Positions 8,740 to 17,155 are shown, counted from the first letter of the stretch. The stretch: DNA of 64,000 nucleotides from an uncultured Deferribacterales bacterium (GCA_947853665.1 CANTXF010000017.1:121510-185509), one strand, 5' to 3'. The notes: generated by a model not told the origin, from the sequence alone. Made by a program: numbers and translations.

Positions 8740-9221
8740 TAGCCATATATCCCGGCTCTTTCGACCCGCTTACTTTAGGACATTACGATCTTGTGGAACG
8801 GGCGTCGCAGATGTGCGACAGACTTTACGTGTCCATATCGGTGAATATACTTAAAACAGCCCTCTTTACCATAGAGGAAAGAGTGGATATGGCCTCGGAG
8901 GCTCTTGCCGGTTTTAAGAATGTAACGGTGGAATCTTTCGACGGCCTTCTGGCCGACTATGTGGCGGGCAAAGGCGCGGGTTACGTTATACGGGGTCTGC
9001 GGGCCGTTTCCGATTTTGAGTTCGAGTTTCAGCTTGCCCTTATGAACAGGACGCTTAACCCCAAAATGGAAACAATATTCATGATGCCCAGCCAGAAGTA
9101 TATATTTTTAAGCTCCACTTTAATAAAGGATATAGCCCGCCACGGCGGGGAGCTTGAAAAGTTCGTTCCGGCCAATGTGGAAAAATGCCTGAGAGAGAAA
9201 TTTCCTGAAAAGCCGCAATAG
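8736..9221 (+). CDS. coaD: Phosphopantetheine adenylyltransferase
   Basis: 161 residues. CoaD transfers AMP from ATP to 4'-phosphopantetheine, the penultimate step of coenzyme A synthesis; CoA in turn supplies the ACP prosthetic group. The nucleotidyltransferase signature YPGSFDPLTLGHYDLVERA is at the N-terminus. RGLRAVSDFEFEFQLA is near 90, and the second ATP site SSTLIKDIA is near 128. The ATG overlaps the rsmD stop by 4 bases. It ends this + strand run of genes. Confidence 0.97.
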   Translation: MIAIYPGSFDPLTLGHYDLVERASQMCDRLYVSISVNILKTALFTIEERVDMASEALAGFKNVTVESFDGLLADYVAGKGAGYVIRGLRAVSDFEFEFQLALMNRTLNPKMETIFMMPSQKYIFLSSTLIKDIARHGGELEKFVPANVEKCLREKFPEKPQ

Positions 9222-9293
9222 GCGTTGTCTTTTAATAAACCGTATTCCGTATGGGAGGTCGCTTCGGTTTTGAAATAGGCAGGTGATATCATT

Positions 9294-9356
9294 ATGGAAG
9301 CAGTTTATATAGTTACCGGCCTGGTTATGATCGCCGTTCTGTTTAAAGCCGCATAA
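9294..9356 (+). CDS. Possible 20-residue membrane peptide
   Basis: A short frame starts at an ATG with AGGTGAT about 7 bases upstream and encodes MEAVYIVTGLVMIAVLFKAA. It is almost wholly hydrophobic with one acidic residue at the N-terminus and one Lys near the C-terminus, as expected for a single small transmembrane helix. It stands alone, 72 bases after coaD. No homology can be claimed at this length; it could be a chance frame. KdpF-like and other membrane micropeptides have this general look. Confidence 0.3.
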   Translation: MEAVYIVTGLVMIAVLFKAA

Positions 9357-9433
9357 AATATTTGCGGTTATCCCCTAACGTATATAGTTATGGCAAATAA
9401 TTATAATAATGCTCCGTATCGTAAAAAACATTC

Positions 9434-9516
9434 ATAATAAGACCTTGAGCGGCAAGGCAAACTCCGGGGCCTTGCCCCTCAAAGAGTGCCTTGCCAAACG
9501 CTTTTAGCCTTATTAT
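9434..9516. repeat. Nested inverted repeat in the coaD/RND intergenic region
   Basis: Outer arms ATAATAAG (9434-9441) and CTTATTAT (9509-9516) enclose a 14-bp arm pair at 9445-9458 and 9469-9482 with one mismatch. GCCTTGCC occurs a second time at 9488-9495, giving an alternative partner for the left arm. The rest of the 300-base gap (9357-9659) holds no convincing gene. The structure resembles a palindromic intergenic repeat or a bidirectional terminator between coaD and the convergent RND operon. Confidence 0.5.
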
Positions 9517-9659
9517 TCATTACCGCCGCAAGTTGCTGTCTTATAAATATTTTTCCATAACTTTACACTAATTTATGTAATGGTACAGCTTGCGAAAAAA
9601 AATGTGTTACGCCTGGGTTTTCGTCTGCGGCGCGGGGCGGCGGCATTGCCGCTGCGGGA

Positions 9660-9938
9660 TTATCCTGCAAACCTGCCTGTCGCAAGCATGATCGCTATGC
9701 TTATAATAAATACCGCCGACGCGGCGGCTATGCTTTTTGCGGCGAAGCTGCCGCGCAGAGGCTTAAAATTTATTTTTATATGGAAACATGAAAAAACTAT
9801 AAAAAGCACTCCGCATATCTGGTGGGCGGCTTTAGCGTAATGGGATTCGAAATGGGGCATCAGGAATAACCCTGAAAGGGCCGTAACCCCGCCGCATATT
9901 ACCAGCCCTTTATTTACTGCTGACCTTGTAATTTTCAT
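9660..9938 (-). CDS. Small DUF4405-like membrane protein
   Basis: 92 residues with three hydrophobic stretches, about 12-27, 38-52 and 70-88. The spaced His residues (HFESHYAKAAHQICG, then CFHIKINFKPL) match the DUF4405/cytochrome b-like pattern in which His pairs in adjacent helices may bind haem. It has AAGGAG 9 bases before the ATG and begins 12 bases after the RND pump stop, so it is the third gene of the efflux operon. Function is unknown; a role as a redox accessory or a pump modulator would be speculation. Confidence 0.7.
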   Translation of the reverse strand: MKITRSAVNKGLVICGGVTALSGLFLMPHFESHYAKAAHQICGVLFIVFSCFHIKINFKPLRGSFAAKSIAAASAVFIISIAIMLATGRFAG

Positions 9939-9950
9939 TATTTTTTCTCC

Positions 9951-12900
9951 TTACTGTTTTTCTATTTTGAACCAGAGGGCGTATATACAGGGTAAAACTA
10001 TCAGAGTAAGCGCCGTCCCCATAAAAAGCCCGCCCGATATGGATACGGCTATCGGCCCCCAGAAATTGCTGAACATAAGCGGAATCATCGCGAGAATGGC
10101 CATTACGGCGGTAAGTATAATCGGTCTGAAACGGAATACCGAGGCCATTATTACAGAATCGTAGGGGGTTTCCCCTTCTTTAACGTGCTTTTCTATCTGG
10201 TCGATAAGTATAATGGAATTTCTTATTATCATTCCCGCAAGGGCGATTATGCCTATCTGGGCGATAAACCCCATAGGCCTGCCCGTAAGGAACATAGCCG
10301 GAAAAACGCCTATAAGCCCCAGCGGCGCCGTAAGCAGCGCCATCAGAGTAAGGGAGAGCTTTTTCAGCTGGAGCATCAGCACGGTAAATATAATAACTAT
10401 CATCACTGGAACCGGAGCCATAAGATACCCGACGGATTTTCTGCTTTCTTCCAGGCTTCCGGCTATTTCTATATTATATCCCTCCGGCAGGGTCTTACGC
10501 AGCTCTTCCATACTGGCGTACGCTTTTTCCGTCATATCGTTAGGGGTGCCTCTGATTGCGTCCGCCGACAGAGTGACGGACGGCGTAAGGTTTCTCCTCC
10601 ATACGGATACGTCTTCCGCCGCGTATTGCGTTTCCGCAAGCTGCGACAGGGACGCGGCGCTTCCGTCCTCAAGGATTATCGGCATATTTTCCGGATTTCC
10701 CGAGGCTGCGGCGCTTTTATCCAGCCTGAAAACCACGTCTAATATTCTGTCGCCTTCGTAGTATTCGGATATTTTTATGCCCGATACCATGCCGTAAAGG
10801 GATTTTGATATATGCTCCCTGTCCGTTCCGAGATAGGCCGTCCGGCCTGCGTTCGTTTTCAGGAATATGGCTTTTCCCTGCTCTTTCCAGTCGAAATTTA
10901 TATTTTTAAGGTTGGGATCCGACCGCAGGATTCCGGCGGCTTTTTCCGCGATTTGCTTAAGCGTTTCCGTATCTTCGCCGGTAATCCTTAACATTACCGG
11001 ATATGGGGAAGCCGGCCCCATATTTATAACGCGGATATTTGCCAGCGCTTGCGGATAATTTTCCCTGAAAAGGGCTTCCAGGTCCTTTTTAAGCAGGTCC
11101 CTGCTTTTGGTATTTTCCGCCGATATGACAAATTCCGCGATATTGGGAGCGGGCAGAGCCGGGTCCAGGGTGGAAACAAAGCGCGGAGCGCCTTCGCCGA
11201 TATAGGAGGAATAGCTTTTTACGTCGCTTCGTCCGTCAAGATAACCGGCGAAACCGGCCGCAGTTTTTTCCGTTGCGCGCATGGAGCTTCCTTCCGGCAG
11301 GGTTATTTTAACCAGCAGCTCCTCCCGCTTGCTGGACGGGAAAAATTCCTGCTTTAAAAACTTCATGGAATAGGCCGATACGGCAAAGCATACTACGGTA
11401 AGGGCTATAACCTTTTTTCTGTTGGCCAGGCAAAGCTCGAGAAAATTTCTGAATATTCCGTAAAATCTGCCTTCCCCGCTCCCGCGCTTTTCCGCCTTTA
11501 TAAGCCTGTAACCCAGGAAAGGGGCTACCGTAATGGAAACTATCCACGATATAAGCAGGGCTGCAGCCAGTACCGGAAAAATAGCCGACGTGAATTCCGA
11601 TATTTCTCCTTTCGCAAAACCGATTGGTATAAACCCGGAGCAGGTGATAATAGTTCCCGAAAGCATAGGCAGGGCGGTTACTTTATAGGCCTGCGACGCG
11701 GCTTCGTAAGGCGAGGCCCCTTCCTCCATTTTTACGGAAATCATTTCCACCGCTATTATTTCGTCGTCCACAAGCAGGCCCAGTGCGATTATAAGCGACC
11801 CGAGAGATACGGTGTGCATATCTATGCCTGCTATATACATTACGATGAATACTCCGGCAAAAACCAGCGGTATGCACAGGGATATGACGAATCCCGTCCG
11901 TATGCCCAGGCTCAGGAAACTTACGAAAAGCAATATGGCTACGGCTTCTGCGATAGATTTTATAAATTCGTTTATAGACTCGTTTACGACTTTCGGCTGG
12001 TCGGCTGCGGAGTGGATTTCAAGCCCGGCGGGCATACCGGCTGAAATATCCTTTACGGCTTTTTCCAGATTTTTGCCCAGCGTTATTATATTGCCGCCTT
12101 CTTCCATGGATACGGTAAGCCCCACGGCTTCTTCCCCGTTATAATACATCTTTGGCTCCGCCGGTTCCCGGTAGCTCCTTTTAACGGATACCATATCCTT
12201 AAGGCGTATAACCCTGCCGCCTGCGCTGATGGGAACTTCCTTTATCTTCTCTATGCTGTCTGGTATTCCGTCTATTCGTATATGGATGTTGTCGCCGTAG
12301 GTTTCAAACATACCGGCAGGAACCACGGAGGATATTCTGCTTAAAGCCTGTTGCGCTTCCGATAGGGAAAGGCCCAGAGATGCCAGTTTTTCCGGGTCTG
12401 CCTCAAGATATACGCTTTCCTTCTGAACGCCTATTAAATCCACCCGCTTGACCGAATCTATTTCAAGGAACTTTCCCCTTATTTTTTCCGCGTATCTGCG
12501 TTTATCCTCGTAGGAGTAGTCTCCGGTAAGGGCGTAAACGGAGCTGAAAGTATCTCCGAACCTGTCGTTATAAAAGGGGCCCATCACTCCGTCAGGCAGC
12601 TCCGCCGCCGTGTCCGATGCCAGGTTTCGCACCTCCTGCCACACCCGGCGCACTTCGTTTTTGGGGCAGGTGCCTTTAAGAACCACGTATATTACCGCTT
12701 CGCCAGGTCGGGCGCAGCTTTTCAGATAGTCAAGATACGGCGTTTCCCTTAACGCCCTTTCAAGATTATCCAGAACGAGGCGCTGCATCTGCTGCGCCGT
12801 AGCCCCAGGCCACGCGGCGGATACTATCATCTGCCTCACGGTAAAATCAGGGTTTTCCATCCGCCCCAGCTTCATATACGCGAACGCCCCTCCCAGAAGA

Positions 12901-12971
12901 ACGCATATTATTAAATATATAAGAATGGATTTCGATTTCAGGGATATTTCCGCGATATTGAAACCGCTCAT
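9951..12971 (-). CDS. RND efflux pump, inner membrane subunit (AcrB/MexB family)
   Basis: 1006 residues, a full-length HAE-type RND transporter that uses proton influx to expel substrates through the envelope. An N-terminal helix follows FNIAEISLKSKSILIY, two large periplasmic porter loops follow, and twelve hydrophobic segments are expected. The proton-relay Asp pair is seen in GLLVDDEIIAVEM near residue 405. The C-terminal AGMIIRNSIILIDQIE block near 915 matches the second half. Its start overlaps the adaptor stop by 4 bases. No TolC-like outer-membrane channel is encoded nearby, so one must be recruited from elsewhere. Substrates cannot be inferred. Confidence 0.94.
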   Translation of the reverse strand: MSGFNIAEISLKSKSILIYLIICVLLGGAFAYMKLGRMENPDFTVRQMIVSAAWPGATAQQMQRLVLDNLERALRETPYLDYLKSCARPGEAVIYVVLKGTCPKNEVRRVWQEVRNLASDTAAELPDGVMGPFYNDRFGDTFSSVYALTGDYSYEDKRRYAEKIRGKFLEIDSVKRVDLIGVQKESVYLEADPEKLASLGLSLSEAQQALSRISSVVPAGMFETYGDNIHIRIDGIPDSIEKIKEVPISAGGRVIRLKDMVSVKRSYREPAEPKMYYNGEEAVGLTVSMEEGGNIITLGKNLEKAVKDISAGMPAGLEIHSAADQPKVVNESINEFIKSIAEAVAILLFVSFLSLGIRTGFVISLCIPLVFAGVFIVMYIAGIDMHTVSLGSLIIALGLLVDDEIIAVEMISVKMEEGASPYEAASQAYKVTALPMLSGTIITCSGFIPIGFAKGEISEFTSAIFPVLAAALLISWIVSITVAPFLGYRLIKAEKRGSGEGRFYGIFRNFLELCLANRKKVIALTVVCFAVSAYSMKFLKQEFFPSSKREELLVKITLPEGSSMRATEKTAAGFAGYLDGRSDVKSYSSYIGEGAPRFVSTLDPALPAPNIAEFVISAENTKSRDLLKKDLEALFRENYPQALANIRVINMGPASPYPVMLRITGEDTETLKQIAEKAAGILRSDPNLKNINFDWKEQGKAIFLKTNAGRTAYLGTDREHISKSLYGMVSGIKISEYYEGDRILDVVFRLDKSAAASGNPENMPIILEDGSAASLSQLAETQYAAEDVSVWRRNLTPSVTLSADAIRGTPNDMTEKAYASMEELRKTLPEGYNIEIAGSLEESRKSVGYLMAPVPVMIVIIFTVLMLQLKKLSLTLMALLTAPLGLIGVFPAMFLTGRPMGFIAQIGIIALAGMIIRNSIILIDQIEKHVKEGETPYDSVIMASVFRFRPIILTAVMAILAMIPLMFSNFWGPIAVSISGGLFMGTALTLIVLPCIYALWFKIEKQ

Positions 12972-14053
12972 TTATATACCTCTTTTTCCGGGAATAAGGC
13001 GCGCACCCGCAGATTTTCCGATAATTTGTGCGTTCCGGACGCGGCAAGCAGGTCATCCTCTCCCAGGCCGGTTATTTTTATCCGGTCGTTTTCATATTTT
13101 ATAGCCGTTACCGCCTTGGAGCGGACGGCTCCGTTATCGAATATCCATATACGATGGCCGCCGTTTTCTCCGTATACTGCCGAAGACGGTACGAAACAGC
13201 CGTTTTGCGCCGGATTAACGGGTTTAGCTTTTATAGAGGCCGTCATGCCGGGCCTTAAAAATTCCGGCGGGTCCGTGATTTCCGCGCGGATTTTGAAAGA
13301 GCCGGTCTTTTTATCGGCCTTTGGGGAAATTTCGCCGATAACGGCGTTAAGTGTTTTATCCCTGGCGGCCCACAGAGTTATGCTTACCGCGGCTCCTTCC
13401 GCGAAGTTTTGCAGTTTGTTTTCGGGGACGTAAAATTCCGCCTCGAAAATGCCGTTTTTTATGATTGTCATTACAGGCTGCCCTTGAGATACCACCTGCC
13501 CGGCTTCCGCATAAATCTCCGTTACCGTCGCGTCCCACGGGGATCTGAGAACGGCGTATTCCGTAAGGTTTTTGCTTTGCCTGTAAGACGCTTCCGCCTG
13601 TTTGTAAAAGGATAGGGCTATTTCCAGATTATTTGACGATTCCTCGAATTTCGCTTTGCTTATTATTTCGTCTTTAAAAAGCGAAGATTGCCTGGCATAG
13701 TCGGCTTTTGCGAAATTCAGCCTGGATTTCGCCTCGTCCAATCTGGCGGAGGCCGTTTTGAAGGATTCTTTTATATCGGCCGTGTCAAGCTCCATAAGGA
13801 TGTCGCCCGTTTTAAGCGTGCTTCCCGTTTTTATCCGGCGGAAGGCTATTTTACCGCCTGTCATAAAAGAAAGCGCGCTTTCGTATTTGCCTTTTATCTG
13901 CCCGTAGTAAACTTCCGCTTCGGCTTCCGGCGAACAGTCCGCCTTTATTACCGGCACGGCTATATCGGGCGTCGGCTCCGCCTCCTTTGTGCATCCGGAA
14001 AGGGCGCTTACAATGGATAGCAGAATTAATCCCCTTGCCGAAAAAAACTTCAT
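12968..14053 (-). CDS. RND periplasmic adaptor lipoprotein
   Basis: 361 residues. The N-terminus is a lipoprotein signal with lipobox LSGC (Cys21), so the protein is probably anchored in the inner membrane facing the periplasm. The middle has the alpha-hairpin rich in Lys, Glu and Ala (about 95-150), flanked by lipoyl-like halves such as GKIAFRRIKTGSTLKTGDIL and ILRSPWDATVTEIYAEAGQ. The beta-barrel with GMTASIKAKPV follows. This is the membrane-fusion partner of the pump encoded next. GGAGG precedes the ATG, and the promoter is covered by the TetR operator. Confidence 0.92.
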   Translation of the reverse strand: MKFFSARGLILLSIVSALSGCTKEAEPTPDIAVPVIKADCSPEAEAEVYYGQIKGKYESALSFMTGGKIAFRRIKTGSTLKTGDILMELDTADIKESFKTASARLDEAKSRLNFAKADYARQSSLFKDEIISKAKFEESSNNLEIALSFYKQAEASYRQSKNLTEYAVLRSPWDATVTEIYAEAGQVVSQGQPVMTIIKNGIFEAEFYVPENKLQNFAEGAAVSITLWAARDKTLNAVIGEISPKADKKTGSFKIRAEITDPPEFLRPGMTASIKAKPVNPAQNGCFVPSSAVYGENGGHRIWIFDNGAVRSKAVTAIKYENDRIKITGLGEDDLLAASGTHKLSENLRVRALFPEKEVYK

Positions 14054-14075
14054 TGCGTTCCTCCAGATATTTTAT

Positions 14076-14104
14076 ATTATAATACCGACCGTTCGGTATG
14101 TAAC
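14076..14104 (-). promoter_or_regulatory. TetR-controlled promoter and operator of the RND operon
   Basis: The 18-bp palindrome ATACCGACCGTTCGGTAT (14082-14099) has 7-bp perfect arms. On the - strand a perfect -10 TATAAT (14081-14076) abuts it. A -35-like GTTACA (14104-14099) lies exactly 17 bases away, so the operator fills the spacer. Binding there would block RNA polymerase directly. The same 18 bp recurs upstream of tetR. Confidence 0.85.
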
Positions 14105-14109
14105 AGTGT

Positions 14110-14133
14110 AAAAAAAATGCCGTTTAACGGCAT
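14110..14133 (-). terminator. Intrinsic terminator of tetR
   Basis: ATGCCGTT (14117-14124) and AACGGCAT (14126-14133) form a perfect stem. Read on the - strand it is followed by a run of T (complement of the A-run 14110-14117). It separates tetR from the RND operon, so the adaptor promoter must supply RND transcription. Confidence 0.8.
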
Positions 14134-14152
14134 AAAGATTGCGGACGCGCAT

Positions 14153-14728
14153 CTACTTTTTCAGCATATTATATATATTTTCCCAGCCCTTTTTTACACG
14201 GCTGTAAAATTTTTCCATATCTCCCGATATGCTTGCGTTTAAAAGCGCCCCGTCCGCGTGGTATATAAACAGCCTGGCCGTTTCGCCGTATGGGATGAGA
14301 AAGGAGATTTCGCCGTCCTTAACGGCTTTTTCTATTACTCTTTCCCATATTTCCGATTCTTTCTCGCTTATGACGTTAATATATTCCGAAAAGCCGGGGA
14401 TTATTTTACGCGCTTCGTTAAAAAAACTTATCCTGTCCATTAAGCGGTAGCTGCCCGCTCTTGCCGCCATTTTTTCCAATTCTTCGGCTATAAATTCCTT
14501 TAAGGTTGCGGCCCGCGTTCTTTTGCCGCCAGCGCCGCCGCGAACTTCCGACAAAAAGCTGCGCACGCAGTCTCCGAAGCACTCTTCCTTGCTTGTAAAA
14601 TAGTAATAAAACGCGCCTCTTGAAATACCCGCGGCTTTTTGTATGTCGGTAAGGGATACGCCGTTAAAACCGCGCTCTATAAACAATGCCAGAGCTTTTT
14701 CTATAATACGGGCTTTATTTTCGTTCAT
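14153..14728 (-). CDS. TetR-family repressor of the RND operon
   Basis: 191 residues. The N-terminal helix-turn-helix (about 10-50) has the family signature SLTDIQKAAGISRGAFYYYF followed by SKEECF. The remainder is a helical ligand-binding domain typical of TetR proteins. It is followed by its own terminator and then the pump operon. Two identical operators, one in its own promoter and one in the RND promoter, show autoregulation and repression of the pump, released presumably when a pump substrate binds. GGAG lies upstream of the ATG. The inducer is unknown. Confidence 0.92.
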   Translation of the reverse strand: MNENKARIIEKALALFIERGFNGVSLTDIQKAAGISRGAFYYYFTSKEECFGDCVRSFLSEVRGGAGGKRTRAATLKEFIAEELEKMAARAGSYRLMDRISFFNEARKIIPGFSEYINVISEKESEIWERVIEKAVKDGEISFLIPYGETARLFIYHADGALLNASISGDMEKFYSRVKKGWENIYNMLKK

Positions 14729-14741
14729 TATTTTCTCCGAT

Positions 14742-14770
14742 ATGATAATACCGACCGTTCGGTATGTTTA
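14742..14770 (-). promoter_or_regulatory. Autoregulated tetR promoter with operator
   Basis: The same 18-bp palindrome ATACCGACCGTTCGGTAT occupies 14748-14765. On the - strand it is flanked by a -35-like TAAACA (14770-14765) and a -10 TATCAT (14747-14742) with 17-base spacing. The geometry is identical to the RND promoter. Confidence 0.85.
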
Positions 14771-14887
14771 TATCCGTTCTTAAAATTTGTCAACATAAAT
14801 TCATTCCTCGCCGTCTGCCTGCGGGAAAACAAGGGCATCGGCCAAAAAACGGCTCCTTACCTTTAAAGCCCTTTTTAAGGGAAGCGG

Positions 14888-15347
14888 CTATTTTAGCAGT
14901 TTGGCTGTATCTTCGGCAGAAGCGCCGATTTTTTTTGAAACATCCTCCATAGACATACCGGAAGCGAGAAAACGGTTTACAACCGTTTTCATATCCTCGC
15001 CTACTTCTATGATATGGCCGTCCAAATCGTAAAACCGTATAACGCGCTGCCCCCAGCCGTGCTCGATCACGTTTCCCAGGTATCTGATACCGGGGTATTT
15101 TTTAATTTGATCAAAAAACCGTCCAGATCGCTTTCTTCAAAAGCTATTTCCATATTATTGGGCGTATTTGATATTATTCTTCCGGCAGGCCTATGAGCCA
15201 GCCGAAATCCTGCTGTAAAGCTATTCCGCAGGTAAAAACTATGTTTCTTCCATAGTCCTGATATACGGTTAATCCGAATAGATCTTCATAAAATTTTCTT
15301 GCGGCGCGGATATCTGCCGTCGATAGTACAACGCAGGCGTATTTCAT
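14888..15347 (-). pseudogene. Frameshifted VOC/glyoxalase-family protein
   Basis: Read on the - strand from the ATG at 15347, a typical VOC-fold N-terminus appears (KYACVVLSTADIRAARKFYE, then DLFGLTVYQDYG), ending at a TAA after GWLIGLPEE. Homology resumes in a second frame (NNMEIAFEESDLDGFLIKLK). It resumes again in a third frame (YPGIRYLGNVIEHGWGQRVI through GHIIEVGEDMKTVVNRFL) to a stop at 14888. Two single-base shifts, near 15180 and 15095, break an otherwise continuous protein of about 150 residues. Either the gene is decaying or the assembly has errors here. It is the last unit of the - strand run starting at comEC. Confidence 0.85.
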
Positions 15348-15398
15348 TTAATTCCCTGTAATTAACGCGGCTGCTTTCCGCGTATTGCGCGTTTATTT

Positions 15399-16199
15399 TC
15401 AGTATTTTTCGTAATGGACTTTACTTTCGTCGTACCTGTCTGCGTATTCGTTTTCCTTATCGCCGTATCCGAAGGCTATTACTGAAAAGGGCACGACGCT
15501 TTCAGGGAGTTTGAAATATTGCCTTAATTTTTCCATACGCTCATCTTCCGGATAAAAGCCAAGCCACACGCCTCCAAGACCCTCGTCCGCAATCTGAATC
15601 AGCATATTTTGGGTGCAGGCGCTTAAATCCAGGGGCCATCTGTTTCCTTTAAAGGATATATCGGGCAGGGCGAGGGTAATTATCAGCGCCGGAGCTTTCG
15701 CGGCCATTTTGGCGTGAGGACTCATTTCCGACACGGCTTTTCTGGCCTTTTCATCCGTTACCACAAGAAATTCCCATGGGGCTTTTCCGCCGCCCGACGG
15801 GGCGCACATACCGGCTTCCAGTATCCGGGTTATTTTTTCCTTTTCCACTGGCGCGTTTTCTCTGAAACTTCTTATTGAGCGTCTCTTAAACAGAGGGCCG
15901 GAAGGGCTTTTACCGCTTACTTCGTCGTAAATGGCGGACACCGGCCCGCTTTCCATGAACTTTGCCAGCTCCGGCACCGTTGCCGTAAAATGCTCGGAGG
16001 CTTCGTGTTCCTTCAGAGCCTCAGGGCTGCGCCAGGATTCTATAAAGGCCATTGTTCCTTCTTCCGTAACGCTTTGGCATAAATCGTAATGAATATTTCC
16101 CGGTTCTCTGCGGCTTTTTTCTATAAGCTCATGCGCTTTTTTTATAAAGGTCTCCTTCATGCCGGATTTTATACGGAAAGAGGATATAAGTTTTATCAT
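15399..16199 (-). CDS. Fusion of ABM-type monooxygenase domain and nitroreductase
   Basis: 266 residues with two recognisable parts. Residues 1 to about 95 match the antibiotic-biosynthesis-monooxygenase (YgiN-like) ferredoxin fold, with ISSFRIKSGMKETFIKKAHE, PGNIHYDLCQS and FIESWRSPEALKEHEAS-type blocks. From about residue 103 a small nitroreductase follows (FKRRSIRSFRENAP, EAGMCAPSGGGKAPWEFLVV, GLGGVWLGFYPEDERM), which should bind FMN. YgiN-like proteins oxidise quinols and nitroreductases reduce quinones or nitro compounds, so the fusion may act on a quinone-like substrate; this is inference. It starts 40 bases after the methyltransferase stop. Confidence 0.85.
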   Translation of the reverse strand: MIKLISSFRIKSGMKETFIKKAHELIEKSRREPGNIHYDLCQSVTEEGTMAFIESWRSPEALKEHEASEHFTATVPELAKFMESGPVSAIYDEVSGKSPSGPLFKRRSIRSFRENAPVEKEKITRILEAGMCAPSGGGKAPWEFLVVTDEKARKAVSEMSPHAKMAAKAPALIITLALPDISFKGNRWPLDLSACTQNMLIQIADEGLGGVWLGFYPEDERMEKLRQYFKLPESVVPFSVIAFGYGDKENEYADRYDESKVHYEKY

Positions 16200-16238
16200 G
16201 GTTTTTATGCCTCCTTTTAAGGCGGCGCGGCCGCGCCT

Positions 16239-16919
16239 TTATTTTTTTATCGCCGTAATGACGGCCGTTTCGAAATATGCATTTATTTCGGCGGCCGTTA
16301 TATTTTCGCCGTTTCCGCCGTCCGTTTCATTACAGGGCGCGGCGGAATTTTCCGGGTTTTCCAGGGAAGAGCTTTTTATTATTTCCACGGCTCCGGAGCT
16401 CTGCCATAGGTCCTGCCACCAGGAGGCCGTGTAAATGTTTATATCGTCGTGCCAGTAAGGCAGCAGTTTTTCCGGTACGCCGCTTCCGAATTCCTTTTTG
16501 AGTACGGGTACGGCGATCATTATAAGCCCGCCGCTTTTTACCGCCGGCAGGAGCTTTTGCTCCAGAAAGCCCGCTTCGGCCCCGAAATAATGATAGGAGT
16601 TTATAGAGACGGCCGCGTCGAAAAAACCGTCCGCATAAGGCAGGCTGTCCGCGTCGGCCCGTATGGGAAATATAAGGTCGTCCCTGTTTACCTGCCGGAA
16701 CCGTTCGTAATTTTCCGTAGGGCTTACGAACAGATCCGTGGCGAACACTGTCGTTCCGAACTTTTCCGCCAGATAAATAGACGTAAGCCCTTTTCCGCAG
16801 CCCAAATCGAGAATTTTCATGCCTTTTTTAAGCTCCGCGCCACCGGTAAGCTTTTCGGCCGTTTTAAGGACGTTGGGGCCCATAAGGTTTTGTTTGATAA
16901 AATCCGAGCATAATTCCAT
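16239..16919 (-). CDS. Class I SAM-dependent methyltransferase
   Basis: 226 residues from the ATG at 16919, preferred because AAGGAG lies 9 bases upstream; a start 30 bases earlier would overlap thiS. The SAM-binding motif I is ILDLGCGKGLTSIYLAEKFG near residue 36. Motif II (FATDLF) and the SLPYADGFFDAAVSINSYHY block with motif IV follow. The general form resembles small-molecule methyltransferases of the UbiE/Methyltransf_11 type. The C-terminus is acidic and Asn-rich. The substrate is unknown. It sits directly after thiS in the same transcript. Confidence 0.8.
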   Translation of the reverse strand: MELCSDFIKQNLMGPNVLKTAEKLTGGAELKKGMKILDLGCGKGLTSIYLAEKFGTTVFATDLFVSPTENYERFRQVNRDDLIFPIRADADSLPYADGFFDAAVSINSYHYFGAEAGFLEQKLLPAVKSGGLIMIAVPVLKKEFGSGVPEKLLPYWHDDINIYTASWWQDLWQSSGAVEIIKSSSLENPENSAAPCNETDGGNGENITAAEINAYFETAVITAIKK

Positions 16920-16945
16920 AGCTTTTTGCTCCTTCTTAAAAAAGG

Positions 16946-17155
16946 TCACCCTCCGCCGACGAATCTTATAAGTTCCAGCTTCGAGCCTTCTTTAAGTATG
17001 TGGTTTTCAAATTCGTTTTTCGAAAGTATGGCTCCGTCCAGCTCCGCCACGGCGCTTTTCCCCGCCATGCCCAGCTTTTCGGCCATGGCCGCCACCGTAG
17101 TTCCTTCCGGGCATTCCTCCGGTTTTCCGTTTACCGTTACTCTTATGTTATTCAT
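16946..17155 (-). CDS. thiS: Sulfur carrier protein ThiS
   Basis: 69 residues with a ubiquitin-like beta-grasp fold. Family hallmarks are VTVNGKPEECPEGTTVAAMA, the central AVAELDGAIL and a C-terminal VGGG. The terminal glycine is adenylated by ThiF and converted to a thiocarboxylate that donates sulfur for the thiazole of thiamine. It overlaps thiF by 8 bases and is followed closely by the methyltransferase. No thiG or thiH is present in the window, so it may serve thiazole synthesis encoded elsewhere or another sulfur transfer. Confidence 0.88.
   Translation of the reverse strand: MNNIRVTVNGKPEECPEGTTVAAMAEKLGMAGKSAVAELDGAILSKNEFENHILKEGSKLELIRFVGGG

Noticed and set aside
9580..9840. 86-codon + strand frame opposite the DUF4405-like gene
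   Set aside because: The opposite strand has helices, His pattern and a ribosome site; this frame has none.
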